From assembly GCA_944325885.1 (NCBI GenBank), contig CALVBT010000010.1, positions 20,213 through 84,212 of the forward strand: DNA of 64,000 bases, written 5' to 3'. The translations under genes and the position numbers were made by a program. This DNA is from Candidatus Gastranaerophilales bacterium. Lineage in GTDB: Bacteria; Cyanobacteriota; Vampirovibrionia; Gastranaerophilales; Gastranaerophilaceae. The notes beneath the pieces were generated by a model. It saw only the letters and a list, made by a program, of their open reading frames with translations, searched no databases and was not told the DNA's origin. Of the stretch, positions 8,415-17,479 are shown piece by piece (the stretch's first letter is position 1; every line of letters begins with the position of its first letter).

Positions 8415-9074
8415 TTAATAGCCCAGTTCTTCATTTACGAGAATAACAACTATTCTGCCCTCAGGGCGGCACAGACGTGTAGTCACCATCTGACAGCAGA
8501 TAGAATCAGGACTATAACAATCAGCACAATCCCCTGTAATAGCGCAGGGGGTTTGTCTATTTGAAGCTGCTGCAATACGCTGCATATTACAGGGCGCAGC
8601 AAAATTTCTTGCTCTGTTAAAAGCAGATTCAAAATCTTTTTCTACCTTATTCATGCCGGCTATTACAATGACCTTTTTCGGCCCGAAAATGAGTGCAGCG
8701 ACTCTGTTGCCCAGCCCGTCTATGTTGATGAGCTGTCCGTCTTGAGATATAGCGTTTGCACTCATCAAAAACACATCGGATTTAAAAGCGTCATAGGCGC
8801 ATTGACTTTTTTCTTCCGGAGTTTTGGCTTTATCTCTGTTGATTGTTTTGTAGCCGTTGTTTTCCAGATAATCAATTATCCCGACTTCGCCCAGAGTCAT
8901 TGACCCGCCCCAGGAGATTGTGTCTTCTTTTTTTATAAACTCCATTGCCTTTTCAAGAGCCTGCTGTTTATTTTCGCAGAAATATGCGTCAAAATGTCTT
9001 TTTTTCAAAGCTTCTATTACTTTTTTAGAAAGTTTTTGATTACGTTCTTTTATAAATTCGTCTTTTCTTACCAT
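8415..9074 (-). CDS. LUD-domain protein (LutC/YkgG-like)
   Basis: The protein has 219 residues and fits the LUD (lactate utilisation, formerly DUF162) family: 'SWGGSMTLGEVGI' near residue 55, 'DVFLMSANAISQDGQLINIDG' near 105 and 'KVIVIAGMNK' near 135. A cysteine cluster ('GDCADCYSPDSICC') near residues 181-194 suggests a metal or Fe-S site. Related proteins work with LutA/LutB in lactate oxidation, but none is adjacent, so the substrate is uncertain. A strong site (AAGGGGTG) precedes the ATG. Confidence 0.85.
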   Translation of the reverse strand: MVRKDEFIKERNQKLSKKVIEALKKRHFDAYFCENKQQALEKAMEFIKKEDTISWGGSMTLGEVGIIDYLENNGYKTINRDKAKTPEEKSQCAYDAFKSDVFLMSANAISQDGQLINIDGLGNRVAALIFGPKKVIVIAGMNKVEKDFESAFNRARNFAAPCNMQRIAAASNRQTPCAITGDCADCYSPDSICCQMVTTRLCRPEGRIVVILVNEELGY

Positions 9075-9174
9075 AATTCACCCCTTGGATATTCGAATTT
9101 GCCAATTTGAAATTATACAAACAATAGATAAAATGTATTATATAAAAATTTTTTTATATAGTAAAATTGAAATT

Positions 9175-10572
9175 ATGATAAACGATATGACTAAAGGCGC
9201 TCCGCTGAAGTTGATAATATTGTTTTCAGTGCCGCTTTTGATAGGTAATATATTCCAGCAATTATACAACATAGCCGACATTGTTATAGTAGGAAGAACA
9301 TTAGGGATGAATGCTCTTGCCGCTGTGGGGGCAATTTCGCCTATATTCTTTTTCCTGATGTTTATCGTAGTCGGGATGACCAACGGTTTTGCCGTTATCA
9401 CAGGGCAGAGATTCGGCGCAAAAGACCCTGACGGGGTAAGAAAATCCGTGACGGTGTCCACTGTTTTGAGCATGGCTTTTACCATAGTATTTTCCGTGCT
9501 GCTCGCTGTTTTTATGCCGACAATTCTCGGCTGGATGAATGTGCCTGAGGTCATTTTCCATGATGCGTACTGGTATATCCAAATTGTAATAGGCGGGCTT
9601 TTTATAGCAAACGCATACAACCTTTTGGCCAGCATTGTAAGAGCGCTGGGCGACAGCAAAACACCGCTGTACTTTTTGATTTTTGCGTCCGTGCTGAATA
9701 TATTTCTTGCACTGCTTTTTATACTAAAATTCGGCTGGGGTGTCCCCGGTTCCGCAATAGCAGTAGTGCTTTCACAGGCCATATCGGCTTTACTGTGTGT
9801 GGTTTATGTAAAAAAACGCTTTCCGATACTTCATTTAAAAAAAGAAGACTGGATATTTGCCTTTAAAAAAGACTGCATACCTTTTGCATATGAGCATCTC
9901 AGAGTCGGAATCCCTATGGCATTGCAGTTTTCTATACTCGGTATAAGTATTTTGATTATACAAAGCGTAGCCAACTCGTTTGGCCCCGATGTAATTGCAG
10001 CACTGACAGCAGCACTCAGGATAGAGCAGATAGCTACATTACCAATGGTTTCATTTGGGGTAGCGATTGCAGCTTATACAGCACAAAATTTTGGAGCAAA
10101 CAATTTTTCCAGAATCAAATACGGCGTAAACAGAAGCTCTCTTATAAATCTGTCGTTGAGCGTTGTGATGACATTTTTGATGCATTACTTTGGCAGCGAT
10201 ATTGTAGGCTTATTTATCGGAAAGAACCAGCATCATATTATAGAAATAGCAAGAAAATACCTTTTAATAAGCACGATGTTTTATTTCTTCCTCGGTCAGA
10301 TTTTTATCTTCAGAAACGCTCTGCAGGGTATGGGAGAAGCAACACTGCCGCTTTTGGCAAGTATAGGCGAACTCGTTATGAGGTCTTTTGCTGCGATTTA
10401 TCTTGCTGCAAAATTCAGCTACATCGGGGTATTTTATTCAGGCCCTATAGCGTGGATTGCCGCATCTACAATTATGGCTGCAGGATATTATCTTAATCTG
10501 TTTAAAATTGTTAAAAAAGCTCACGCAAATGTGCGCCAGCAAAGAAGATTACAGGCCGAACTGGCTGCATAG
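9175..10572 (+). CDS. MATE-family multidrug/cation exporter
   Basis: The protein has 465 residues and about 12 membrane helices. The N-terminus 'LIILFSVPLLIGNIFQQLYNIADIVIVGR' contains the classic MATE helix 1-2 pattern, repeated in the second half around 'GIPMALQFSILGISILIIQSVAN'. Such pumps export drugs or metabolites using Na+ or H+ gradients. The ATG at 9175 begins the MATE core; an upstream in-frame start at 9085 would add 30 unrelated residues. A TAAAAT box ends 7 nt before this ATG and there is no Shine-Dalgarno. Confidence 0.92.
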   Translation: MINDMTKGAPLKLIILFSVPLLIGNIFQQLYNIADIVIVGRTLGMNALAAVGAISPIFFFLMFIVVGMTNGFAVITGQRFGAKDPDGVRKSVTVSTVLSMAFTIVFSVLLAVFMPTILGWMNVPEVIFHDAYWYIQIVIGGLFIANAYNLLASIVRALGDSKTPLYFLIFASVLNIFLALLFILKFGWGVPGSAIAVVLSQAISALLCVVYVKKRFPILHLKKEDWIFAFKKDCIPFAYEHLRVGIPMALQFSILGISILIIQSVANSFGPDVIAALTAALRIEQIATLPMVSFGVAIAAYTAQNFGANNFSRIKYGVNRSSLINLSLSVVMTFLMHYFGSDIVGLFIGKNQHHIIEIARKYLLISTMFYFFLGQIFIFRNALQGMGEATLPLLASIGELVMRSFAAIYLAAKFSYIGVFYSGPIAWIAASTIMAAGYYLNLFKIVKKAHANVRQQRRLQAELAA

Positions 10573-10605
10573 AGCAGTTAATATAGATTTTCTATTTTTT
10601 AAATT

Positions 10606-12123
10606 CTAGTTTGCTTTTTGTGAGGCAAGCTGATTTATGGCTTTTTCCAAATCCTCTTGCTTAACAACTCGCTGCTGCATGTCCTGCGGAGCAAGAGTTC
10701 TGTTTTTCATTTTTTCAAACAGCCCTGTCCTTTTCAAACAGTTTGAAAATCCCAAATAAAATATCTCTGCAATATCAGAACCGTTAAAATGATTTTCATG
10801 CATTTTTTCGCACAAAGTATCAACATCTATATTTTTATCCAGAGGTTTTTTCCTTGCGTGTTTTTCAAAAATCTGTTTTGTGCCTTTAAGATCAGGCTCT
10901 TTAACCTCTATTTGCAGACCGAAACGCCCTGTGGCAATCATTGCCCCGTCTATCAAATCTTTTCTGTTTGTAGCAGCCAGCACATAAACATTTGCATCGC
11001 TTTTTTCCAAATCACTCATCAAAACAAGAATCTGGTTTACCACATTGTCCTGATACCTTGCCTGTTCCGAGCCGGAGCGTTTTTTTGCTATTGCATCAAA
11101 TTCGTCTATAAAAATAATGGCAGGCTGGTTTTCTATTGCGTTTTTAAAAAGCTCTCTCCAGTTTTCTTCTGTTTTTCCCACATTTGCGTGAGTCAGGTCA
11201 TCTGCAGACAGTTTTATAAAATTTATCCCGAGTTCATTTGCAAGCGCAAGAGCCAGCATGGTTTTTCCGCATCTTGGCGGGCCGTACAAAAGTATTCCTT
11301 TGTTTATCCTGAAATCTTTAAAAACCTCGGGATACAATACAGGAAACATTACATTCTGCTCTAACTGCTCAATGACATCATCCTGCGCACCTATATCATC
11401 AAAGGTTATTTTATGCAGACTGTTTTTTTTGATTTTGTTGTCGGTCAAGGACTGCAATCTTGATGCGTTAAATTTTTGAGCATTTTCAACGCTGTCAAAA
11501 AACATATATTTATCAACGCTTTTGTTAAAAATCTCAAAGCTGTTGTTTTGATTAAAATCCACCTGCATTACTGATTCTTTCTTATACGGGCCGAATTTTA
11601 TATACTGCTTGTCTTTCAGTTCTGCCGGCTCATCAGCCTGGTAAACATAATCTCTTGTAACACCGCTGGCATATTCATCTTTCCCGCCTTGCAAAAGTAT
11701 TATTGTCCCGAGCGGATGCAGTTTAAAAATCTTATATTTGTGGTCTTTATCTTTGTAAACAGCAAAGCCTGAATGATTATATTCGTTCTTTACAAAATAG
11801 ATATTTTGCATGGGGAACTTTATATTTTTAAGCTGCAAATTTAATAAAGACTTTGCATTTTCAATATCATCCGCAAAAAGCAAAATGCTTTTGTCATCAA
11901 GATTTTTTATTGCAGCATTGAGCTTGTCCTGAGCGGTAGGAGCTTTAAAATTGCTTCTATCAAAAAGTCCGTGAAAGGCAATGTTATTCATTGCATAGAG
12001 CCTTGTGCCGCTGTAAATGTTTCGACTTTTAAAATCCGAAGTGACAGGATTTTCCTTTGCGGAACTGATGTTGTTTTTGTTGTCAAAATGTATAAAATTT
12101 GTGCTTACGGGTAATATCTTCAT
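10606..12123 (-). CDS. Tagged AAA+ ATPase
   Basis: The protein has 505 residues. It starts MKILPVSTNF, with a tag-like 'AFHG' at about 49-52. The C-terminal half is a classical AAA+ module related to FtsH/CDC48: Walker A GPPRCGKT (281-288), Walker B IIFIDEFD (336-343), sensor 'VLAATNR' and 'GRFGLQIEV'. The N-terminal region (60-235) is unrecognised and probably binds substrate. There is no membrane helix or protease domain, so it is not FtsH itself. The ATG at 12121-12123 follows AGAGAG; the longer upstream reading lacks support. It is one of three tagged AAA+ ATPases here. Confidence 0.85.
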   Translation of the reverse strand: MKILPVSTNFIHFDNKNNISSAKENPVTSDFKSRNIYSGTRLYAMNNIAFHGLFDRSNFKAPTAQDKLNAAIKNLDDKSILLFADDIENAKSLLNLQLKNIKFPMQNIYFVKNEYNHSGFAVYKDKDHKYKIFKLHPLGTIILLQGGKDEYASGVTRDYVYQADEPAELKDKQYIKFGPYKKESVMQVDFNQNNSFEIFNKSVDKYMFFDSVENAQKFNASRLQSLTDNKIKKNSLHKITFDDIGAQDDVIEQLEQNVMFPVLYPEVFKDFRINKGILLYGPPRCGKTMLALALANELGINFIKLSADDLTHANVGKTEENWRELFKNAIENQPAIIFIDEFDAIAKKRSGSEQARYQDNVVNQILVLMSDLEKSDANVYVLAATNRKDLIDGAMIATGRFGLQIEVKEPDLKGTKQIFEKHARKKPLDKNIDVDTLCEKMHENHFNGSDIAEIFYLGFSNCLKRTGLFEKMKNRTLAPQDMQQRVVKQEDLEKAINQLASQKAN

Positions 12124-12302
12124 ATATCTCTCTTTTTTATAATCGACAAACTCTAGCTGTGGATATAAGCCTGAGACTCTCATTTAGATAAAAACACAAC
12201 AAAAAATTTTTTGCCAGATTTTCATAAAGTTATGCTCCAAACCGGCAGGGTAAAATTTAGAAAATTGTATTTTTGTTCAATGTTTTTGACCCGTCCGTTT
12301 TT

Positions 12303-12308
12303 TATATT
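12303..12308 (+). promoter_or_regulatory. Putative -10 box, leaderless start
   Basis: TATATT ends 6 nt before the ATG at 12315; there is no Shine-Dalgarno. Confidence 0.45.
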
Positions 12309-12314
12309 GACTTT

Positions 12315-13640
12315 ATGAATACAGTGAATAAATTGCTAAAAGCCTACGGATTTTCCACCACACTTCATTATGACAAATGGAGTGAAGAACACAGATACAG
12401 AGCCTTAAACGAAGGAAACCTGAAACAATGGATATCTAATATACTGCCCGCTGAACTGCTTGAAAGAACATTAAAACAAGCAGTAGAGTCTATTGTAACA
12501 CTGTGCGAATGCACTACTTTTTACAAAACATTTCCAGATGACATAAAAACACCTGACTACGGCGACAAATGGGGAAGACTGGGCAACTACATAGAAATAA
12601 ATAACAGAGCCATAGCAGAAATGCACGGCAACCGCTGCAAAAACGGCATAATCAGCGCAATAAAAATACTCCCCGCAATCCCGCCATCGGCAAAAAGCTG
12701 GGCAAACTGTGTAATTCTTTCACAAATCTGGCCAAACATATACGGTGACGGCTACAACAAAGAACCATGGGAAGAAAATTCTATCTACGGCATAAAACTT
12801 GGCATCGGATACAGCGAAAATATTATAAACTTTGATATAACAGACAAAATCACCCCTGAAGAGCAGTTCAAAGCCTTTAATGACCTTGCGCATTTCAGAG
12901 GGCTAAAAACAGGTTTTAGAACAATAATCTCCGAAGACCAGCTAAAAGTTTCCCACCCGTATGAAAAAGACGAGAACTTCCGATGGAACAACCCCGAGCA
13001 TGTAGAACTCTATATCGAAGAAATGGCAAAACTTGTAAAACTGGGATTTGAGGCAATATTTGTAGACTCAGCAAAGCACATTGGAGGCTATGATTTGCAA
13101 AACTATACAGGTGTCGGGGCATTGCCTGATTATGAGCAGATGCAATACATTACGGACGAAATCCGAAGACGCTCGGGCTGTACGACATTGAGTTTTGTCG
13201 GAGAAAAAAGTTCTGATGACTTTGAACGCTACAGAATGATGGGGCTGAATGCAGGAACAGCCTTTGTCAGTGTAGATGACTTTGATACGGTAAAACACTG
13301 GTCTAACAGATTAAAATACTCACGTGATTATGCTCCGGGGGTAGAAGTGTCCAACGACAATACAGAAGGCGGAACTCCTTATGAAGTAAGATTAAACAGA
13401 ATACGAAACGCTCTGTTCGGTTTTGAAATAGCCAGCGACAAACTGCCGAGTTTTATGCAGATGGAAGATTTGTTCCCGCTAAGATATGATACAAACACGC
13501 ATCATCTTATGATGTGCAACCCGTCATACACACAGGACGGAACTCCTCAAAGCCACTGGCAGGAGCTGTTTACAAAAGATGACGGAAGATACTACAACCA
13601 TCAGGCAGGAGAAATATTTGCCCATGCTCTTTTTCTTTAA
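12315..13640 (+). CDS. Divergent GH13-like (alpha-amylase fold) protein
   Basis: The protein has 441 residues and no signal peptide. The order of motifs fits an alpha-amylase barrel: 'TPEEQFKAFNDLAHFRGLK' is the usual helix before strand 3, 'GFEAIFVDSAKHIGG' matches region II with a candidate nucleophile Asp, and 'LSFVGEKSS' matches region III with a candidate acid/base Glu. Region I (DVVxNH) is replaced and region IV (NHD) is not evident. It may be an unusual glycosidase or transglycosylase, or a non-catalytic relative. The start at 12315 is supported by the -10 box spacing. Confidence 0.55.
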   Translation: MNTVNKLLKAYGFSTTLHYDKWSEEHRYRALNEGNLKQWISNILPAELLERTLKQAVESIVTLCECTTFYKTFPDDIKTPDYGDKWGRLGNYIEINNRAIAEMHGNRCKNGIISAIKILPAIPPSAKSWANCVILSQIWPNIYGDGYNKEPWEENSIYGIKLGIGYSENIINFDITDKITPEEQFKAFNDLAHFRGLKTGFRTIISEDQLKVSHPYEKDENFRWNNPEHVELYIEEMAKLVKLGFEAIFVDSAKHIGGYDLQNYTGVGALPDYEQMQYITDEIRRRSGCTTLSFVGEKSSDDFERYRMMGLNAGTAFVSVDDFDTVKHWSNRLKYSRDYAPGVEVSNDNTEGGTPYEVRLNRIRNALFGFEIASDKLPSFMQMEDLFPLRYDTNTHHLMMCNPSYTQDGTPQSHWQELFTKDDGRYYNHQAGEIFAHALFL

Positions 13641-13683
13641 CATGTAAAAAATCATTAAAAGTCTTTACTAACGCTTTACAAAA

Positions 13684-13711
13684 TTGCATATTTATATTGA
13701 AATAGTATAAT
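13684..13711 (+). promoter_or_regulatory. Putative sigma70 promoter of acpP
   Basis: TTGCAT (13684-13689), a 16-nt spacer and a consensus TATAAT (13706-13711), followed by a 46-nt leader containing ATGAGGATG before the acpP start. Confidence 0.6.
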
Positions 13712-13757
13712 AATAAAGTAAAAATACGTAGTTAATTAAAAATGAGGATGAAAAAAC

Positions 13758-13991
13758 ATGAGTACAGTTCTTGAGAGAGTAAAAAAAGTTGTAGTTGAAC
13801 AATTAAGTGTAGACGAAAATTTAGTTACTCCTGAAGCTAGCTTTACAGCTGATTTGGGCGCAGATTCTTTGGATACAGTTGAATTGGTTATGGCTTTTGA
13901 AGAAGAATTCGGTTGCGAAATTCCTGATGAAGAAGCTGAAAAAATCGCTACAGTTCAAGACGCAGTTAACTATATTGAATCTCATTCATAG
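13758..13991 (+). CDS. acpP: Acyl carrier protein
   Basis: This 77-residue acidic protein carries the growing fatty acyl chain on a phosphopantetheine attached to the serine of 'GADSLD' (about residue 37). Length, charge and the '[16 protein letters not shown]' helix are all typical. A Shine-Dalgarno-like GAGGATG is upstream. It lies next to fabF, the usual order of fatty-acid synthesis genes, with a hairpin between them. Confidence 0.97.
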   Translation: MSTVLERVKKVVVEQLSVDENLVTPEASFTADLGADSLDTVELVMAFEEEFGCEIPDEEAEKIATVQDAVNYIESHS

Positions 13992-14010
13992 TTAATCGCT
14001 TATAAATTTT

Positions 14011-14043
14011 TGCGGGGAGCATGAATAATACTCCCCGCATTTA
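14011..14043 (+). terminator. Hairpin between acpP and fabF
   Basis: A perfect 9-bp GC-rich stem (TGCGGGGAG / CTCCCCGCA, 14011-14019 with 14031-14039) is followed by ATTTATTA. It can partly terminate or stabilise the acpP message and so raise acpP over fabF. Confidence 0.7.
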
Positions 14044-14118
14044 TTAATCAACAAATAAGTGTACGGGTTTTATTTTGGTTGCCCGCTATTCGAGTTTAAG
14101 AAAAAAGGTTTACATACA

Positions 14119-15375
14119 ATGAGCAAAAGAAGAGTAGTTGTTACAGGTTTAGGGATTGTTTCTCCATTCGGTGTGGGAGTGGAAAAATTCTGGAACAGTC
14201 TTTTGGAAGGTAAAAGCGGAATCTCTACTATCGAAAATATTTCGCTGGAAGGTCATACGGTACATATTGCCGGAGAAGTTAAGAATTTTAAACCTGAAGA
14301 ATATCTCGACCCAAAAGAAGCAAGAAGAATGGACAGATACACCCAGTTTGCAATGGTTGCTGCTGACGAAGCAATCGCAGACTCAGGTATTGTTGCAGGT
14401 GAAAACGTTGACCCTTACAGATACGGTGTGATAGTCGGTTCTGCAGCAGGCGGGTTCGATACATTCGAAAAACAACACGACATCATCACAGCAAAAGGCC
14501 CGACAAAATGTTCTCCGTTCACTGTACCTATGATTATTGCTGATATGGGTGCAGGTAGAATCTCTATCAAACACGGAGCAAAAGGTGTTAACAAAGCTGT
14601 TGTTACAGCATGCGCTACTTCTGCACACAGCGTTGGCGATGCATTCCGTTCTATTCAGTGGGATGATGCTGATGTAATCGTTGCAGGCGGAGCAGAAGCT
14701 GTTATTACAAAACTCGGCATAGGTGCTTTCACCAGTGCAAGAACATTGTCAAAACACAATGATGAACCGCAAAAGGCTTCACGTCCTTATGACAAAGACA
14801 GAGATGGCTTTATCATGGCAGAAGGTGCTGCTGTTCTGGTACTGGAAGAACTTGAACACGCTAAAAAACGCGGTGCAAAAATTTATGCAGAAATCGTCGG
14901 CTACGGTCAGACTGCAGATGCTTATGACATAGTAGCTCCGGCTGCTGACGGTTCAGGTGCTGCTATGGCTATGAAACTGGCTGTTAAAGATGCAGGAATA
15001 AAACCAGAAGAAGTTGACTATGTAAACGCTCACGGAACAAGCACAGGACTGGGCGACGTTGCAGAATCTCAGGCAATAGCAAGAGTGTTCGGCGACCTTT
15101 CTACAAACCCTGACCTGAAAGTAAGCTCTACAAAATCAATGCACGGTCACATGCTCGGTGCAACAGGAGCTGCAGAATCTATTGTTTGTATAGAAGCTAT
15201 CAACAACGGCATTGTTCCTCCGACAATAAATCTGGACAATCAGGACGAAAAAGTTGCAAACCTGAATTACGTTCCGCACAAAGCACAAAAAGCAACTGTA
15301 AAATACGCTTTGACAAACTCATTCGGTTTTGGCGGACACAATGCTTCTATTTTGTTCAAAAAATACGAAGGATAG
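14119..15375 (+). CDS. fabF: Beta-ketoacyl-ACP synthase II
   Basis: FabF condenses malonyl-ACP with acyl-ACP in fatty-acid elongation. The 418-residue protein opens with 'RRVVVTGLGIVSPFG'. The catalytic cysteine lies in 'ACATSAHSVGDA' (about 165), with histidines in 'NAHGTSTGLGD' and 'HGHMLGATGA' (about 305 and 341), giving the Cys-His-His triad. I chose the ATG at 14119, which matches the family start and follows AAAAAAGG; an in-frame start 60 nt upstream overlaps the leader. Downstream of acpP. Confidence 0.96.
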   Translation: MSKRRVVVTGLGIVSPFGVGVEKFWNSLLEGKSGISTIENISLEGHTVHIAGEVKNFKPEEYLDPKEARRMDRYTQFAMVAADEAIADSGIVAGENVDPYRYGVIVGSAAGGFDTFEKQHDIITAKGPTKCSPFTVPMIIADMGAGRISIKHGAKGVNKAVVTACATSAHSVGDAFRSIQWDDADVIVAGGAEAVITKLGIGAFTSARTLSKHNDEPQKASRPYDKDRDGFIMAEGAAVLVLEELEHAKKRGAKIYAEIVGYGQTADAYDIVAPAADGSGAAMAMKLAVKDAGIKPEEVDYVNAHGTSTGLGDVAESQAIARVFGDLSTNPDLKVSSTKSMHGHMLGATGAAESIVCIEAINNGIVPPTINLDNQDEKVANLNYVPHKAQKATVKYALTNSFGFGGHNASILFKKYEG

Positions 15376-15398
15376 AAATAATAATAAATAAAAAAAAT

Positions 15399-15432
15399 AA
15401 AAGCTCTCTGGATTTTAGAGGGCTTTTATTTT
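15399..15432 (+). terminator. Intrinsic terminator after fabF
   Basis: The stem AAAAGCTCTCT / AGAGGGCTTTT (one G-T pair) is followed by ATTTT. Confidence 0.75.
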
Positions 15433-15457
15433 ACAAGAATTTTTTAATAAAAATATT

Positions 15458-17437
15458 TTATTCAATATACTTTCCGTTAAAAAGCTCCATGACCATCTTT
15501 GTCTGGTCAGAAAGATTTTGAGGTACTGCGTTTTTATCAGAAGCATGATGCTGTGATGAAGAAGCATCAGCAGAAGCATCTGCAGTATCAGCTTTTGCAG
15601 ACCCGCCCGTGATAAGGTTTATGCTTTCTTCCTCTTCTTGAGCTTCTATATCATCTGTTTGTGATGACTGAGCTTTTTGAGGCTGAGGTTTACGCTCCAG
15701 CTTGTCCAATGACGGTTTTAACTTTGAAATATCAGGGTCGCCTGCCTGCGCAAGCTGGATATGAATATTTATATCAGATACTCCAAAATAATTCATTGCA
15801 GCCTTTTTCAAAGGAGCCTGTTTGTTGACATCCTGAGCCTGTTTTACAAACAGCTCTTTTTGAAAAGCAATGGTTATGCCTTCCGGTGATAAATCGACCG
15901 GCCTTGAAAGGCTGTAGAAAAACATTCTTGAAGGAACGCTTTCAATATTCTGCAAAATACCTTGCCATGCCGTTGCCAAATCAACACTTCCGCCACTAGT
16001 TTGTGCTGCTGCGGGTACAGAAGAAGTATTGTCCTTCTTCTGTGCGACAGAATCTTCATTGTGCGGAGCAGCTTCCGAAGCAACTGCCGGCTGAGAACTT
16101 TCTTCTTTTTGTTCTGCGGGTTCTTGTTTTGGCATTTCTTGTACAGCCGGAGTATAAGCAGGCGAAACATTAACCGTCTGCGGTTTTTCTTCTGCTAGCG
16201 GCTGCGGAGCCTGTTGAACAGGCGGTTCTGCAGGTCTAAACACAGGTTTTGGCAATGGTTTTGCATCGCCTGATGAAATACCTGCCTCGAGTTTTTCTAT
16301 TCTTTCTAAAATCTGTGAATACGAAGCGTATTTGACGTTTGACGCCAGTTCAATAATACAAAGCTCCAGCCACAAATAGCGGTTTGTTGTTTCTTTAATT
16401 TCTTTTGAATAAAAAGACAAACGCTCTATTGTATAAAGAATTTGTTCTGCTTCCAAATTTTCTGAAAGTTCTTTAAGTTTCAGGATATGTGCTTCGCTCA
16501 GCTGTGTAAGCTCTGCAGCGATTTTTCTGTCCGCACAATTTTTTACAACAAGCAGGTTTCTAAAATACTGAATCAAATTGGAAACAATTTGGAAAGGCTC
16601 ATTGCCTTTGTTATAAATTTTATCAAGAAGCACAAGGGCATTCTGGGTGTTTGAGTCAAGAATTTCCTTGCTCATATCAAACAGAGTTTCAAAAGAAAGA
16701 CGGCCGAGCATCTCATTTACATCGTCGGCAGTGATTTCCTTGTCTGCATCAAGCACGCTTATCTGGTCTAACAGCGCAAGAGAATCCCTCATCCCGCCTG
16801 CAGAACTTCTTGCAATAGTGAACAGGGCATCTTCCGTAATGCTTATTTTTTCCTGCTCACAGATATATTTGAGCCTTGATACTATATCTTCTGTTGTAAT
16901 TCTTCTAAAATCAAATCTCTGACATCTTGAGATGATTGTATCCAGAACTTTGTGAGGTTCTGTTGTTGCAAGTATAAAAATTACATTCTCCGGCGGTTCT
17001 TCCAGCGTTTTTAACAGGGTATTAAAAGCCTCTGTTGTCAGCATATGGACTTCGTCTATTATATAGATTTTGAAACGCCCGTTTACCGGCACAAACTGAA
17101 TTTTTTCAAGAATATTTCTTGCGTCTTCAACTTTTCTGTTGGAAGCAGCATCGATTTCTATAACATCTATCGGGTTGGAGTTTGCAATATCTTTACAACT
17201 CGGGCATTCTCCGCAGGGTTCCAGAGTAGGGCCTTTTGCGCAGTTCAGAGATTTTGCAATAATTCTGGCAGTGGTAGTTTTTCCTGTGCCTCTCGGCCCG
17301 CAAAGAAGGTACGCATGGGATATTTTATTCAAATTTATTGCATTAGACAGGGCTTTTACTATATTTTCCTGCCCGATTAAGTCCTTAAAAGTCTGCGGTC
17401 TGTATTTTCTATATAAAGGTAAATATCTTTCTGCCAA
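15458..17437 (-). CDS. dnaX: DNA polymerase III subunit gamma/tau
   Basis: This is the clamp-loader ATPase of the replicative polymerase. The 659-residue protein opens 'LPLYRKYRPQTFKDLIGQ'. It has Walker A GPRGTGKTT (about 47-55), the zinc-binding cysteines 'CGECPSC', Walker B DEVHML and 'ATTEPHKV'. After the clamp-loader domains comes a long Pro/Gln/Ala/Glu-rich linker (about 385-490) and a tau-like C-terminal region. The start is TTG (17435-17437) with TTGGAG placed 7 nt before it; no nearby ATG fits. It is divergent from the carboxypeptidase gene across a palindromic 40-bp spacer. Confidence 0.96.
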   Translation of the reverse strand: MAERYLPLYRKYRPQTFKDLIGQENIVKALSNAINLNKISHAYLLCGPRGTGKTTTARIIAKSLNCAKGPTLEPCGECPSCKDIANSNPIDVIEIDAASNRKVEDARNILEKIQFVPVNGRFKIYIIDEVHMLTTEAFNTLLKTLEEPPENVIFILATTEPHKVLDTIISRCQRFDFRRITTEDIVSRLKYICEQEKISITEDALFTIARSSAGGMRDSLALLDQISVLDADKEITADDVNEMLGRLSFETLFDMSKEILDSNTQNALVLLDKIYNKGNEPFQIVSNLIQYFRNLLVVKNCADRKIAAELTQLSEAHILKLKELSENLEAEQILYTIERLSFYSKEIKETTNRYLWLELCIIELASNVKYASYSQILERIEKLEAGISSGDAKPLPKPVFRPAEPPVQQAPQPLAEEKPQTVNVSPAYTPAVQEMPKQEPAEQKEESSQPAVASEAAPHNEDSVAQKKDNTSSVPAAAQTSGGSVDLATAWQGILQNIESVPSRMFFYSLSRPVDLSPEGITIAFQKELFVKQAQDVNKQAPLKKAAMNYFGVSDINIHIQLAQAGDPDISKLKPSLDKLERKPQPQKAQSSQTDDIEAQEEEESINLITGGSAKADTADASADASSSQHHASDKNAVPQNLSDQTKMVMELFNGKYIE

Positions 17438-17456
17438 AATTTTGCTCCAAGTCTAC

Positions 17457-17479
17457 ATAGTATAATATAATTATACTAT
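17457..17479. promoter_or_regulatory. Palindromic divergent promoter core, dnaX/carboxypeptidase
   Basis: The 10-bp arms ATAGTATAAT / ATTATACTAT surround ATA and contain a TATAAT box on each strand. The right arm runs into the ATG at 17478. The plus-strand box would put transcription about 5 nt before that ATG. Confidence 0.45.
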